From positions 62,001 through 126,000 of the forward strand of contig JAPEVC010000033.1 in assembly GCA_027946555.1 (NCBI GenBank): 64,000 nucleotides of DNA, given 5' to 3'. The stretch comes from Gnomoniopsis sp. IMI 355080. Its lineage: Eukaryota; Ascomycota; Sordariomycetes; Diaporthales; Gnomoniaceae. The position numbers were made by a program, and so were the translations under genes. Shown here piece after piece: positions 33,372-45,054 of the stretch (positions are counted from its first letter, which is position 1; each line of letters begins with the position of its first letter). The notes under the pieces are model-generated. The model did no database searches and was not told where the DNA came from. It saw only the letters and a list, made by a program, of their open reading frames with translations.

Positions 33372-35935
33372 ATGGCAGGTCGTGGTGATGACGTCCGAGC
33401 TAATGGCCAGCGCGAGCGTCATGGCGAGAGCAGTTCCTACGCTCGTGGAAACCTTCAGATTCAGGAACCTGAGCGCAGGCCTCTGTTGAGGAAGCACATC
33501 GATCATGAGGTCGAGGAAGAGCCAGTCTTCTCTTGCTCTATCAACGCACACTCGCATCTGCCTGTCTACACAAACATCCACCGTATCCGGAGGGATGTGA
33601 TATCCATTGTCGAGGACTACATGAGCTTTGGGCAACTGACGGATCTCCGCATTAACATCTCAGTCATCCGCCCGCTCGTAGATAAGTTGTATGAGATGGA
33701 TGACATCTCGATTGGTATGTCTACCAGCTCATCTTGTACATGAATCGTTGCCTGACACAGACTTTTCGGAGTAGTGTACTGCCTGCTGGTCAACCGTGTG
33801 CAATTCCTGCACGAGCAGTCCCATATGAACAACAGGCAGAATGTACACTTCACTCGTGCCACACTGTGCGAGCTCGTGGCCACCCGCATTCTCCGTCGCT
33901 TTGCTGAAGACAATGAAGGCCCTGAAGGCCTCTTGATCCTCGCCCATATCCTCGTCGCCGGCTTTGAGCCCTTTCAGAATGCACCGCAGAACATCCGCCG
34001 CGAGGTCTCCGCATCTAATTCATGGAGTCTCAACAGGACGCTGCCCGCCCTCGAGGTCGCCATCTTGAGCGAGAGCAAGCTGTTTCTGAGCTCAACATCA
34101 TGTCAGAAGGTCATTGATGCTGTCTATGGGGGCTTGATCATCTACACGCCGTCAAGCTTCATGGACATCATACCGGATCGGTATAAGCAGAAGCCTATCT
34201 CACTTTACAACCCCCGTGAAGCCTCGCTGCTAAACCAATACCGTTTGATAGTCCCGAGGACGAGGAACATCTTGGAGATTATCCAGTTTGTCACTTTGCT
34301 GCTCTTGTACATAGCATTCATGTCAGAACGCGATCCTACCAGACTAAGTATCCTCGAAGTCGCCTTCTCCATATACGCATTCGGGTGGGTTCTAGATCAG
34401 GTTGCCACAATGCTGGAGCACGGATGGTAAGAAGTATTCTCACTTACTCGTCCGAGTAACACTAATTGCTAACACCGCCGTCACCAGGCATGTCTATACG
34501 CAGAACCTGTGGTCCTTTTTGGATGTGACATTCGGCGTCATCTTTTGGATCTACCTAGTCATGCGGATCCACGGCTGGCGGCTCGGTAACGTGGACACTG
34601 CCCAGCAAGCCCTGGATGTCCTCGCCATGGGCGCGCCTGTTTTGATCCCACGACTCGCTTTCAACTTGCTCTCCAATAACTTGCTCTTTGTCTGCTTAAG
34701 GGCGATGGTGGTAGACTTCACTATGTTGACCGCTTTAGCTGCCTGGTGTTTCGGCGGGTTCTTGCTATCGCTTGTCTGGCTTGGTGACGCCGGCCACAGT
34801 ACTATCACCGTGAGCAAGTGGATGTTGTGGATCTGGTTTGGACTCGATGGTACTGGAATACAGAAGGCCCCTGAGTTCCATTGGATTTTGGGCCCTTGTC
34901 TCATGGTCACCTTTGCATTCCTAGGTAAGCTTGGCCGCCCCTATCAAATTGTGACTGCTTCATGAACAAGCCCCCCCCCCCAAATCCCCCCTTGGAGGCC
35001 TGACTTACAAACACGTAGGGAACACACTCTTCTTGACCATTCTGGTATCCATGCTCTCCAACACGTTCAGCACAATTGTCTCCAATGCCACCGCCGAGAT
35101 CCAATACCGCCACGCGGTACAAACCCTCGAGGGTGTCAAATCGGACGCCATCTTTGCATACCAACCACCCTTCAACATTTTGGCCATGTTCGTTCTTGTG
35201 CCTCTCCGGTGGGTCGTTTCACCACGCTGGTTCCACAAGATCCATGTCTTTTTCGTGCGACTTCTGAACCTGCCCCTGTTGCTCATCATTGCTGCTGCCG
35301 AACGCCGCTTGCTGCTGTGGCCCACCGCCGGCGTCACTATCGCTGCGGGTGAGCGCAAATGGGATTGGTTTTGGGACAAGTGGCGTATCACGGTGCATGG
35401 AGATATTCATGCTGTGTTTGAATTGCCGCCCCCGGGCGAGATCGAAGATGCGATCAGTGTCGACGACGACCTAACGCACAACATGATACGGAGACATTTT
35501 CAGCGAAACTTGACGGCGGACTCGGCGAATCTGGAGTCGATCATACGCCGCCAGAAGCAGAAGCACCAGGAGCAGCAATCACAGTCCCAGCAGCAATCGC
35601 AACCGCAGAGCCAGGGTGAACAAGGCCTAAGCGATGGAAAAGCTGACGTGACGCCGTTGCAGCGGCCCAAGTCGCCGGGTCGCACGCTGAGTCGGAGGGA
35701 CAGCATGGCGCCGTTCCCAGGACTGAGGCAAGAGCTGCAGGGAATCCTGACGGACAGCGAAGAGATGTCGACAATGACAGCGAGACTGGATGCCCTGGAG
35801 GAGAGCAATGCGCGGATTGAGGCTATGTTGGCGAGACTGGTGGACGATGTTGATGATAGTGGGAGCGCGGAGGAGGCAGAGGCCGCAGGGAAGACGGGAA
35901 CGCTGCGGGATTTGGACCATACGTCTGGGGAGTAG
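33372..35935 (+). CDS. YVC1: Vacuolar TRP-type cation channel YVC1
   Basis: Four exons: 33372–33714, 33775–34426, 34488–34924 and 35019–35935 (782 aa), with introns of 60, 61 and 94 nt. The cytosolic N-terminus (RRPLLRKH, then VYTNIHRIRRDVISIVEDY) precedes a set of membrane helices from about residue 260 to 560. These include ILEIIQFVTLLLLYIAF, LWSFLDVTFGVIFWIYLVM and TMLTALAAWCFGGFLL, and a pore-and-gate region ILGPCLMVTFAFLGNTLFLTILVSML. This is the fungal TRPY family; yeast Yvc1 releases vacuolar Ca2+ in response to osmotic shock. The C-terminal tail has a Gln/Ser-rich tract (about 35548–35615), a Ser/Pro segment and a short predicted coiled coil. Intron 3 carries an 11-nt poly-C run. The acceptors are fixed by the conserved SIVYCLLVNRV and HGWHVYTQNLW joins. 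Confidence 0.93.
34971..34981. repeat. Poly-C run, 11 nt, inside YVC1 intron 3
   Basis: Uninterrupted run of 11 C within the 94-nt intron, 37 nt before the acceptor AG. A second C cluster follows it. Confidence 0.95.
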
Positions 35936-36361
35936 TGATGCTTACGGAGCGAGGTTTATGCTAGCGTTTTGATTAACAATGAGCGTTATGGTATGCAATT
36001 ATAGAACATTCCTTGCACTTTGTGCAAATGCGTCACTGCATGTAGTATTCGATGTTCTCATCGAGGTCTCACGTCGCATGAGGCAGCATCTGTATCATCT
36101 CGCTATAAGAAGTATACAGCCTTTACGAAAACACTACTGCCACTATGACTTCAAGTGATCGCCGAGCATGCGTGCCTGCGCGAGCACACTGAAAGGGTAT
36201 CGTTGTGGACTCCTGAGTAAGACCGCGTCCCTGCAGCCAATGAACCAACCCGTAACGCCAATGCGAGAGAAATAAAAGACCTTTGATATCACCACGAAAG
36301 GACGCCCAAATCTGTGCCACGAAATCATGCAATCCGGAACGAGCTAAGCAACATCCTCCAT
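35936..36361. other. Convergent 3' gap between YVC1 and TFG2
   Basis: This 426-bp stretch lies between two stop codons. Only UTR sequence is expected, and no other feature is seen. Confidence 0.6.
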
Positions 36362-37507
36362 CTAGACGTCCTCTTCGTCGTCTTCATCGTCGTTATCCTC
36401 AATTTGCGCGTCCGGCGCGGCCTCATTGTTTGCGCGAAAACCGTCCCTTAGACACCACTGGTTCGCAAAACGGCCCGTTTTGTTCAGGGTGGCGACCTTC
36501 TCCAGCGTCGACCGTAGGTACACTTCTGGTTGAGGTATGGAAACTTTGAGCGCTTTCATGCTCCAATAGTTGTATTGGCTGAAAGCAGTGAAAATACGAT
36601 CCAGCAGCTCGTTCTCGGGCATGCGAGCAGTCTTTGCATCGGCCCGGGCCTGTTTGGTGCTCTTCTTGGCCTTTGTATCTTGCTGTGTCCAGAGGTTAGT
36701 TTTGATGATTTGGGTTAGATGTGTTGGGCGAGGTGGAGAGCAGCTTACAATGAAGTTGCCAAAAGCCTCAGTTGCTTGCTTCGAGCCGGCTTGGACAACA
36801 TTGTTGGTGACAGTCATACGGTCGATAATTTGTGTGGTGTTCTTGGGCTTGATCTGGTCCTGGGCACGAACAGCCATCAGGTACGCTGTCTCGGGGTTGT
36901 CGATGGGGTTCATGTTGGCCTCCTGCTTTATGCGCCCGTAGATGGCCGTCTTCTTGGGAATGACTTGGCGAAAGGTATCCTTCCGTCCACGGCGGCTCCC
37001 ACGTGGCTCGCGCGGTGCCGATTTATCGACTTTGGGGCGCAGCAGGTAGGAGGGGATGCTCTGATTGGCAGCGTCGCGTCGGATCTTGTTCTTTTTCTTG
37101 AAAGCCTCGAGATCGGTCTCGGAGAAGACGAAGGTGTTCTTGACGTCGCGGTCGGTGTCGACAAGGTCATACTCGCGCGGAAGGCCTTGATGCGCCGATA
37201 CATTACTCTTAAGCAAGAGGCGCATCTTCTCCTTCTTGTTCTGCGGGTGCTTCTTGTCAGGCTCGGACCACGTGCGAAGCTTGCCGATTTCGATGGGTGT
37301 GTCGTCGTCGATCTTGTCCCAGGCGGCCCAGACGTAGGTGGGCACTCGGGCCATGAGGAGACGGTCCTGGGGGTTAGAAATGCCGTTGATGTCAATGGGA
37401 CTGTAGAACTCCAGGTCGTGGTCCTCGAAGGGGTCGTCGGCGATGTCCATGGGTGAAGCGCCCTCCATGGTCTCCGGGTCGGGCTTAATGGCCACTGGGT
37501 CTGCCAT
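36362..37507 (-). CDS. TFG2: TFIIF beta subunit TFG2 (RAP30 homolog)
   Basis: Two exons, 37507–36749 and 36682–36362 (359 aa). The 66-nt intron (36748–36683) has no stop and keeps frame, so the open frame runs through it. Splicing joins GNFI to QDTKAKK, while the read-through segment (VSCSPPRPTHLTQII) is unlike the family. The N-terminal TFIIF-beta domain spans about residues 30–150 (RLLMARVPTYVWAAW). The segment GRIKQEANMNPI follows near 195, and a C-terminal winged helix (RMPENELLDRIFTAF, then YWSMKALK) closes the fold. The end is acidic. TFIIF brings RNA polymerase II to the promoter with TFIIB. It is divergent from the CCCH gene across 359 bp. Confidence 0.93.
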   Translation of the reverse strand: MADPVAIKPDPETMEGASPMDIADDPFEDHDLEFYSPIDINGISNPQDRLLMARVPTYVWAAWDKIDDDTPIEIGKLRTWSEPDKKHPQNKKEKMRLLLKSNVSAHQGLPREYDLVDTDRDVKNTFVFSETDLEAFKKKNKIRRDAANQSIPSYLLRPKVDKSAPREPRGSRRGRKDTFRQVIPKKTAIYGRIKQEANMNPIDNPETAYLMAVRAQDQIKPKNTTQIIDRMTVTNNVVQAGSKQATEAFGNFIVSCSPPRPTHLTQIIKTNLWTQQDTKAKKSTKQARADAKTARMPENELLDRIFTAFSQYNYWSMKALKVSIPQPEVYLRSTLEKVATLNKTGRFANQWCLRDGFRANNEAAPDAQIEDNDDEDDEEDV

Positions 37508-37866
37508 GATTATTCACGCTTGTCAGAAGATCCCGGGACGCAATCTTGATCTGGATGATGAGCGATATGGCAACGCTGTAACTTGCGTGATCAGAGAACA
37601 AGAGAATTAGGCTCTAGGTTTGGGTACTTTGTAGTCAAAAGACAACCGGCTACATTAGGTAACCATAACAAAGTACCTAGGAGGTGGGCAAGCTGGGCAA
37701 GCTGGGCAAGCAAGGTTGAGAGTGAGATCATCGATGACTAAGCAGCTCTTGGCTAGCGCTGTTGATACAAGTCGAATTTGCCGCCAAACAAGACCACTTC
37801 TTTCCTCTTTCAATACACCAACCCTAGAAAATAGTCACATCTCTGCAGCAATCCCAAGTCGCCAGT
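37508..37866. promoter_or_regulatory. Divergent promoter of TFG2 and the CCCH gene
   Basis: The two start codons are 359 bp apart and point outward, so both promoters lie here. It contains TACCTAGGAGGT near 37674 and directly after it three tandem TGGGCAAGC units. No clear TATA box. Confidence 0.7.
37685..37711. repeat. TGGGCAAGC x3 tandem repeat
   Basis: Three exact 9-nt units at 37685–37693, 37694–37702 and 37703–37711 in the TFG2/CCCH divergent promoter. Confidence 0.95.
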
Positions 37867-39596
37867 ATGTCTGAGGAAGAACAGCGACTATTGGATCAAA
37901 TCAGCCTGGTAGCAGGTAGGTCCTCCTCTTTTCATGTAGTGCGACGCTGTGTGCGACGCGCTTCATGGTCCCCTCCTCCCCCCTCCTTCTCGCACCCTTC
38001 GACGACCACGAAAGAAAAATCATTGAATCTCACCATTCGCTCTCCACCATAGGCCAGATCAACCGCGCCAAGAACCAGGCAGCCGGTATCACCCCAGCTC
38101 AGTCTTCCTATGTCCAGCCTCGCCGTATGTTCGCCCGAAGCCCCTGTCTAAACCTCGAGCAAACAATTGAACATGACCTGACGCGCAATTTAGCCTATGG
38201 CTACGGAAGGGGCAGAGGTGGTTACTATCGCGGCAACGCAACCCGTGGTGGCTATCGTGTTGCCAAACCTCCCACTCATCGCCACCGCACCCTCGTCCTC
38301 AACAACGCCACCCCAAGCAATCCGGCCGATGATTCAACCTCGACCTCTGCCTCAGCGTCTGCCTCCTCCCCGGCTTGGGTTACCAAGACCGACCGACACC
38401 TCCAGCTGATTAACACAAATATATATCAAGAGCACGCCGATGCCCGCGCAAAGGCTATGGAGCAGACTCGTATACAGCGCTTGCGCCACAAGGAGAATAG
38501 AGAGCGCAACCGCCTCATGAACCACCTCACCAACTCCGGGTTCCCTTCTGCTGTGTCTACTGACCCCACTTCAGCCCCCGTCTACGAGATCATAGTCGAG
38601 GGCATCAAGTTTGCCGTTGTCAAGGGCGGCAGCAAACTCGTCAAAGTTCCCGGTGCGCTTCGCCCCTTTGACCTGCCCAATACGTGCTCCGGCAGTCTAA
38701 CTTACTCGTCGACAGGAGATGCAAATGCGCCTAAGCTCACCCCCAAGGTTGCCACGGTCGGAGGCGTCAAATTCTACCGCACCAAGAATGGCAACATGTA
38801 CCGCCAGGCAGCTGTCCAGGCTCAGCGGTACGTCGTCCGAGCCAACGATGGCCATCTGCTAACAGCGGCGAGGTACAGACGATCCGGTCCCGTGACCAAA
38901 GTCAACGTTCCTTGCAACAAGTTCTCAACTACTGGTATCTCATGCTCAGCGTCCCCCTTTGTGCCTTCTAAACCGGGTTTTGGTCATGTGTCGGGCTTCA
39001 ACCCAAGCCATGGCCAGCCACGACTAACCACTGTTCGCCCAGGTTCCTGCCCCAAGGGCCCCGCTTGCCGCTACATTCACGACTACGCCAAAGTTTCCGC
39101 GTGCAAGAACCTTCTGCTAAAGGGCTCTTGTGTCTATGGAGACAAGTGTGACCTGTCGCACGATCTGACTGCCGAGCGCACGCCTCATTGCGTACACTTT
39201 GCCAAAGGCAACTGCTCCAAGGATGACTGTCCCTATACTCACCGTGTGCTGTCTCCAGGTGCGCCAGTTTGCCGTGATTTCGGTATCTATGGGTACTGCG
39301 ACAAGGGCATCAGCTGTCCTAATCGCCACTCCTTTGAGTGCCCCGATTTCAGCAATACTGGCGTCTGTAATAACAAAGGCTGTAAGCTTCCCCACCGCGA
39401 GTATGCAAACGTCCTCCGCAAGGCTGCCGCTGCTCGCGAGCAGGCCCTGGCCGAGGATGATGATGGCGACGATCCATCTAGTGATGACGAGGGTAACTCG
39501 GTTGGTTCCGACGAGGTGGATTCTGACGAGGTCGATGAGTTCGTCGGCGAGGATGGCTCCGTGGGTTTCGGAGACCAGGACTTCATCAGCTTGTAG
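37867..39596 (+). CDS. Five-finger CCCH zinc-finger protein (ZC3H3-like)
   Basis: Four exons: 37867–37915, 38053–38124, 38194–38934 and 39043–39596 (471 aa). Introns 2 (69 nt) and 3 (108 nt) are stop-free and in frame. Intron 3 is proven by the first zinc finger: only splicing gives C-x8-C-x5-C-x3-H (CNKFSTTGSCPKGPACRYIH). Four more fingers follow: CKNLLLKGSCVYGDKCDLSH, CVHFAKGNCSKDDCPYTH, CRDFGIYGYCDKGISCPNRH and CPDFSNTGVCNNKGCKLPH. The N-terminus has an RG/YG-rich patch and a basic coiled segment with many Arg. The C-terminus is acidic. Five tandem CCCH fingers is the layout of ZC3H3, which in animals and fission yeast works in poly(A) mRNA export and nuclear RNA turnover. That role is inferred here. 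Confidence 0.88.
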
Positions 39597-40679
39597 AATG
39601 CGCCCCCTCCTTTCACTGGTTTCGCTCTGGTGGCCAAAGCATAGCGTGGCGTTCAAATACCTCAAGCCGCAAGAAGGCGGCTATCTTTCATTAAAAATGG
39701 ATAAAGGAAAGCATAGGCCTAGGAGGCCGTGGCAAGAATTTAGAGATTAGAGAAGAAATTTGAATGGAAAGAACTCAGAACGATGTGTGTCTACTCCACT
39801 CACGTTGACGTTGACGTGCTCGTCAATACCTACACAAGGCTCTTGATCATCATAGATCACAAGCACCTCTTTACACTTTTCTTTGCGTAGATGAACTATT
39901 AAGCCTCAACGGGTCGTAATTGACACTTCCATAAAGCAGTGTTCAGCGCTCGGCGTAACCAGCTCGTTCGCTTGTTCTGGACCTAAACTCGCTGTCCAAG
40001 GGATTGTTTCTTCGAGGACTCATAGAGTTTACAGTAGAGCCAGTCTCGAACTTGCTCATGCCTTGAATTAAAGGCCAGAAGAAAATGAAATGAAGCTTCC
40101 CGGAACCGCGACTCGATTTTGGCCCGAGCGATGGTGACGTGTAATAGTGCCCTACGTTGGAGCGTACCTCTTATACAATCCGAAACCTATGATCCTCACC
40201 AACGCATCATGGGTGCTGAATTACTTTTCCGCCACAACATGAGATTCCACTGCAATCTTCTTTGACTGATTTCACTGGTCATGACAGCCTCTTTGCGGCC
40301 CGCCGGCCCTACATGCCATCAACTTGGGAGTGATCACCGCGCGAAACAGTGCCAAGTCTCGTGAACAAAGTGTGTATAATGTACGCATCGGATCGGGTTC
40401 CGATGAACATGTCGATGAGACGGGAGATCTTATCATATTGGACAATTAGCTTCACAACCAAGTTTGCTGTAAACTATTTGCATGTCGATTTGGGGGAGAA
40501 AGGTGCGGAATAAAATCAACGCTCGCCGACGCCGCCATGACGATTCTAGATATTTACGGCATAATCCTTTCTGTTTGCGCGTATGTGCTCGAAGCCAAGG
40601 TCTTCAACCTAAACTGTCTTTTCTTGGTAAAGATTTTCCCTCATTTGTGGTACATTGACATTCGTTTGATACGGACAAG
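39597..40679. other. Intergenic region upstream of the GH5 endoglucanase
   Basis: This holds the CCCH 3' UTR and the promoter of the GH5 endoglucanase. I looked for the GGCTAA activator site and found none. An AATAAAAT patch near 40510 could serve as a TATA-like element. It marks the step from housekeeping genes into the 41–55 kb accessory segment. Confidence 0.5.
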
Positions 40680-42392
40680 ATGTTGTCCCTGTTCCAGATA
40701 ATGGTGTTGGCGGCCACTGCCACTGAAGCGGCTCTACAATTTCGTATGTATAGTCTCACTCAAGAGATGCCCTTCCGGAGGCTTCAAGCTGACACGCCTC
40801 AGTCGGCAATAACATTGACGGGTTCGATTTCGGTTGCGATACGGAGGGAGCATGCGACTTGACCGCAACTCTGGACCCCATCGCGGATTTGGGAGACCCA
40901 AACGGGTAAGTCACGAACCGGGCACTGACTCTGCATGGCCTTGTGGAAGAGCAGATCGGGCCCTTCACAGACTCTATGTGTCCATGCTAATCTTTTGGTA
41001 GTGCGGACCAGATGTCACATTTTGTTGACGACGATGGCTTCAACCTATTCCGTCTGCCCTTCGGCTGGCAATTCCTCGTGAACAACGAGCTGGGTTAGTT
41101 ATGCACAACAAATCTAGCCCTTACTAGAGTGCTTCGGAGGAATTTATTTTTCGAATCTTGTTACTGACGAACACGACTCAGGAGGTGATCTCGATGCGAC
41201 GGCCTTCAAGGCATACGATGGACTCGTTCAGGCTTGTCTCGATGCTGGTGCTTCGTGCATTGTAGAGGTCCACAATTTCGCCCGATTCAAGTGAGATATC
41301 TCTCAGAACCTGGAAGCTCATTGATAAAATGTCTTCCATAATGTATTTCAATCAGGTATCGGGATTCTAACACGTTTCAGTGGTGACATCGTCGGACAGA
41401 GCGATGGTAAAGTCACGGACGACGATCTGGTCTCACTTTGTAAGTCTCATCATACTCCCAGGGCCCCGGTCTTCAAATTGAACTCGACATGTTATCTTTG
41501 CCATTGGCATCCGAGTCTTGTGGAAGCGGGAATCTTGGCTATACTTGATCTTGAGATGGGGACCATGGTATATTGTGTCACCACGGGGTGCTTTACTGAG
41601 AATTGCTTCACAGGGACTCAACTTGCCCAAGAGTACGGTGATGAAGACGATATCCTCTTCGGGTTGATGAATGAGCCGCACGACTTGGATATGGACCGGT
41701 GGGGTATCACCATGCAGAAGGTCGTTGACGCTATCCGGAAGGAGACGGGCAACAACAATAAGATCCTCCTTCTGCCGGGCACCAATTTCACGTAAGTATC
41801 GATGAAGGCTACCGGAATTGTTATGGACACGAGAGACTGATCTTCCTTTCCTTCCGCAGCTCCGCGCAAACCTTCCCTGATGAATCTGCCCCGGCCCTCC
41901 TCAAGGTGAAGAACCCGGATGGGTCTACTGACAACTTGGTTTTCGATGTGCACAAGTATCTCGATGAGGACAACTCCGGGACGCATACCGAGTGCGTCAA
42001 GGACAACATTGATGACACTTTCCAGCCGCTCGTCGACTTCCTCGACAAGGAGGATCGTGTGGCGATGCTGACAGAGACTGGCGGTGGCAACGTGGCTAGC
42101 TGCTCGCAGTTCCTCTGTGCCCAAATGGATTTCATTGACGTAAGTGACGAATTTTTGAGTTCCGAGGCTGATTTCGATTTGAACTAACGGCACATGAAAG
42201 GACAACTCTGACCGGATCATTGGAGTCACGACATTCGCAGCCGGTGGATTCGACGCCACCTTCAACCTGACTGAGACGCCTACGCTTGATGGCAAGAACC
42301 TTGTGGATACCTCGCTCGTGAAAGATTGTATCGCGAACAGGAAGACTACTAAGAAGGCAAAGAAGGTCAACAAGAGGAAGACATTGGCTTGA
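40680..42392 (+). CDS. GH5 (subfamily 5-like) endo-beta-1,4-glucanase, secreted
   Basis: Eight exons: 40680–40743, 40803–40905, 41002–41093, 41182–41290, 41381–41439, 41614–41791, 41860–42139 and 42201–42392 (358 aa). The signal peptide is about residues 1–18 (MLSLFQIMVLAATATEA). The catalytic domain follows at once, with no cellulose-binding module: NNIDGFDFGCDTEG, DDDGFNLFRLPFGWQFLVNN and VEVHNFARFNG. The acid/base is Glu163 in LMNEPHD and the nucleophile Glu274 in LTETGGG. Cys pairs match fungal EGII-type enzymes. Odd points: the usual GYVGWGAG segment near the end is replaced by IIGVTTFAAGGF, losing the Trp, and the C-terminus is a lysine-rich tail. It is probably an active cellulase, but the changed loop may alter substrate binding. 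It converges on the monooxygenase gene. Confidence 0.9.
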
Positions 42393-43015
42393 ACAAGAAT
42401 GAGGAAGGGCTCAGACAGTATGCTGACTGACGTATGGAAATTCAATTGTACAGTTTGTGCCTGACAACGGCGTAACGAATTCTCTAACGAACCTTCGTTC
42501 TATCCCACAGAAACAATTGTAAACTGAAAGACCTCGAAAATAGAGCGTGTGTTGACTGATAATGAAACTGCCACATAGGTAGCAAGTCGGGCATTGACCA
42601 GGGCTCAGGTCCATAGCTAGAGATCAGTCCATCCCCAGCTGCTTCTGTGTTGATTACTGTCCAGTATCAACAAAAAGTTAGTTATGAAGTCAACTCCATC
42701 CCGTGTGTTTGAGAAGTATACACATACATGGCCGCAAACGTACTCCTTGCAATATATCCGGTTGTCCTGAGTGCATGTGGGATACCTATAAGCCCTTGGG
42801 GCAGGTGAACCTACCTAGGTACGGGCAAGATGGGTGTGTCTACCTGACTACGATATAGTCAATTTATTGCTTTCCAAACAAATGAGACACTGTACTGCTC
42901 AGCTTGTTGTCCCAATCCGTCTCTTGTGAGGTTATTGCTGATTCGCTTCCTGAGAGTTCAAATCAATTCCACAAAGCTTGAAGTGATTATCAGTTGATCA
43001 CAGGCCATTTGATAT
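42393..43015. other. Convergent 3' gap between GH5 and monooxygenase
   Basis: This 623-bp stretch holds two 3' UTRs. It contains an exact TACCTAGGTA at 42812–42821. Confidence 0.6.
42812..42821. repeat. TACCTAGGTA palindrome
   Basis: Exact copy of the recurring palindrome, here between two 3' ends, so it is not confined to promoters. Confidence 0.95.
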
Positions 43016-45054
43016 CTATTCTTCATCAATCTGATGCTTCTGCTTCCACTCATGCACAACATCCACGTAGTCCTGTGGTCCATACGGTTCCCATACCTCC
43101 TTCAGCGCTCCACCTTTGCGATGAACCTGCACACCCAAATCACCAGCTAACAAATCGATATAAGGCTGGGCATCAAACACAAAGTCTGGGAACTGGCTGC
43201 CGTGCCCAGCGGGATAGCGCCACTTTCCGAAGCGGCTGTGTAAGATCGTCTCATAGCGCATTCGGTTTCTCTCCTCATCGTCTTCGTAGTTTGGTAAAGT
43301 GAGTCCGCGGCCGAGGAAGTAGGCATTGATCCATAGTGATTGCATGTGAGCATTCAAAGGGATGTTAAAGTTCATCATCATGCCCGAAAACGCCACATCG
43401 CGGTGGCGGACGAGAGACGGCGAGGACGGGATGACGAAGCGGTAGAGGGACCATGGCGTGAGCCGAGACGAAGCATGTGGGTCGTCTTTTCGATCTTCCT
43501 CGGACAATATGGTGATGCCTTTTTGCTCTGTAAGGGGCACATAATTCCTGTTCTGGATAGGGGGGCTCTTCAGGCGTGGCCAGCGGGCCACAATTTCCCT
43601 GTCGGCTTTCTCAACCAGATCCGTAGGGTCGGATGGCAATGGCGGATGCGGCACACCCAACTCTGCCTCAATCCCCTCGGGCAAGAATTTCAAGGGCGCG
43701 GTCCACTTCCACCCTGTGACGCAGCACATGGCGTCCGTTTCAATCTCCGATCCATCAGAAAGCTTCACTGTTCCCGGGGCCAATCCCGTAATGTCGGCGA
43801 TGTGCACCTGAACAGTGCCGTTGCGCAGCAGGTCGAAGAAATCCGTGTCATAGTTGAGGATCGAGAAGCTAGAGGCCACGAACATCGGGTGGCTCCAAGG
43901 CTGGACCTTGGCTATTTCGGGATGGGACCTGTAATTGTTGAGGGTGATCACATCATTGCCGAGAATCGACCAGAAAGTGTTGGTGATGAATCGGCCAATA
44001 GCAGTGCCATGGAGGAAGCTCCGAATATGCTTGTAGCCGTCTGCGTCACCCCTTCAGGTAGTGTTGCACAATGATCAGTCTCGTCGTTTGAAAGGGGGCA
44101 CACGGCTTCTCTAGATAAATATACGAGAGGGTTGTCTCAGTTGATCACCAAGCAATTACATACCAAGAACAAGGGCTGAACCAAGTTAGAATCCGGGTCA
44201 TCACCAGCTTCTCAAGCCATTTCTTCAGCGGCGTCACAAATGGTGGGGACATCCACGACGGTCCGTGGCCTGAAGCCCTAATCACCCAGTCCACATGGAC
44301 TCCTTTCGTGGCGTAAGCATAGACAGCATCCCATCCTGTCTTGGTCCCTCCGAATACAGTGACTCTTTTTGCTGTGTCTATCGTATCAGCGTGCTTGGGG
44401 AAGTCTTTGCCGTGGAAGATAGGCTTTCCAAATGATTCTTCACCGTCGAATCGTGGCAGGAAAGGCTCTGATGTGAGGCCAGAGGCAACGACAAGCTTAT
44501 TGGCGGAGTATTTCTTCTCAATGCCTAAGAGACCATTTCCGACCTTCACAGCTGTTACAACCCAGCCGCCGGCGTCCTTGTGCTCTGCGGAAATCACCCG
44601 CATGGAGTAGCGGATTTTATCGGCGATGTTGAAATTCTCGGTCACCTTCTTCAGGTATTCATGGACCACACGGCCTGGAATATGCTCTCTGGGCTTGACC
44701 CCAAAGACCTCCGTTCTCATGGGAAAGTCGGGAAACTCATAGGTCCCGAGCTGGTTGTTGGTCTTCAGGCCAGGATAGAGGCGCTCTGAAGCCCATGTTC
44801 CACCCACCGAAGCATTTGAGTCCAAGATGACGAGTGACTTGGAAGGATTGAGCTGGTGAAAGGTTTTTGCGGCGGCTATTCCCGCCCAGCCTTGAGGTTC
44901 CAGCTTGTGTTAGGTAGTCTGTGCTGGGAAACTAGATGAACGTCCAAAGCTCTCTCCTAGGGGCGCAGGTCCACATGACGGGACGTCCGCAGGTGCTGTA
45001 TGAGAGGTACATGCACTTACCCGCACCTATGACCACACAATCGACTTCTTCCAT
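43016..45054 (-). CDS. FAD-dependent monooxygenase (FMO / dimethylaniline monooxygenase-like)
   Basis: Three exons: 45054–45021, 44890–44164 and 44051–43016 (598 aa). The small first exon supplies MEEVDCVVIGAG. Splicing completes the FAD-binding Rossmann motif GAGWAGIAAA at residues 10–19. GGTWASERLYPGL and a FHGKDFPKH segment follow, and then the second nucleotide site VTVFGGTKTGWDAVYAY, expected to bind NADPH. SWGDADGYKHIRSFLHGTAIG is rebuilt across intron 2 and matches fungal relatives. Such enzymes add one oxygen atom to soft nucleophiles or carbonyl carbons, often in secondary metabolism or detoxification. No polyketide synthase, peptide synthetase or terpene cyclase is nearby, so a biosynthetic cluster is not supported. 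The substrate is unknown. Confidence 0.88.

Noticed and set aside
36719..37456. 245-codon plus-strand frame opposite TFG2
   Set aside because: TFG2 on the minus strand is conserved. The plus frame has runs of Val/Leu/Gly and crosses the intron without any family resemblance.
43016..45054. Secondary-metabolite gene cluster around the flavin monooxygenase
   Set aside because: No backbone enzyme, transporter or pathway regulator is nearby; its neighbours are a cellulase and a receptor-like protein.
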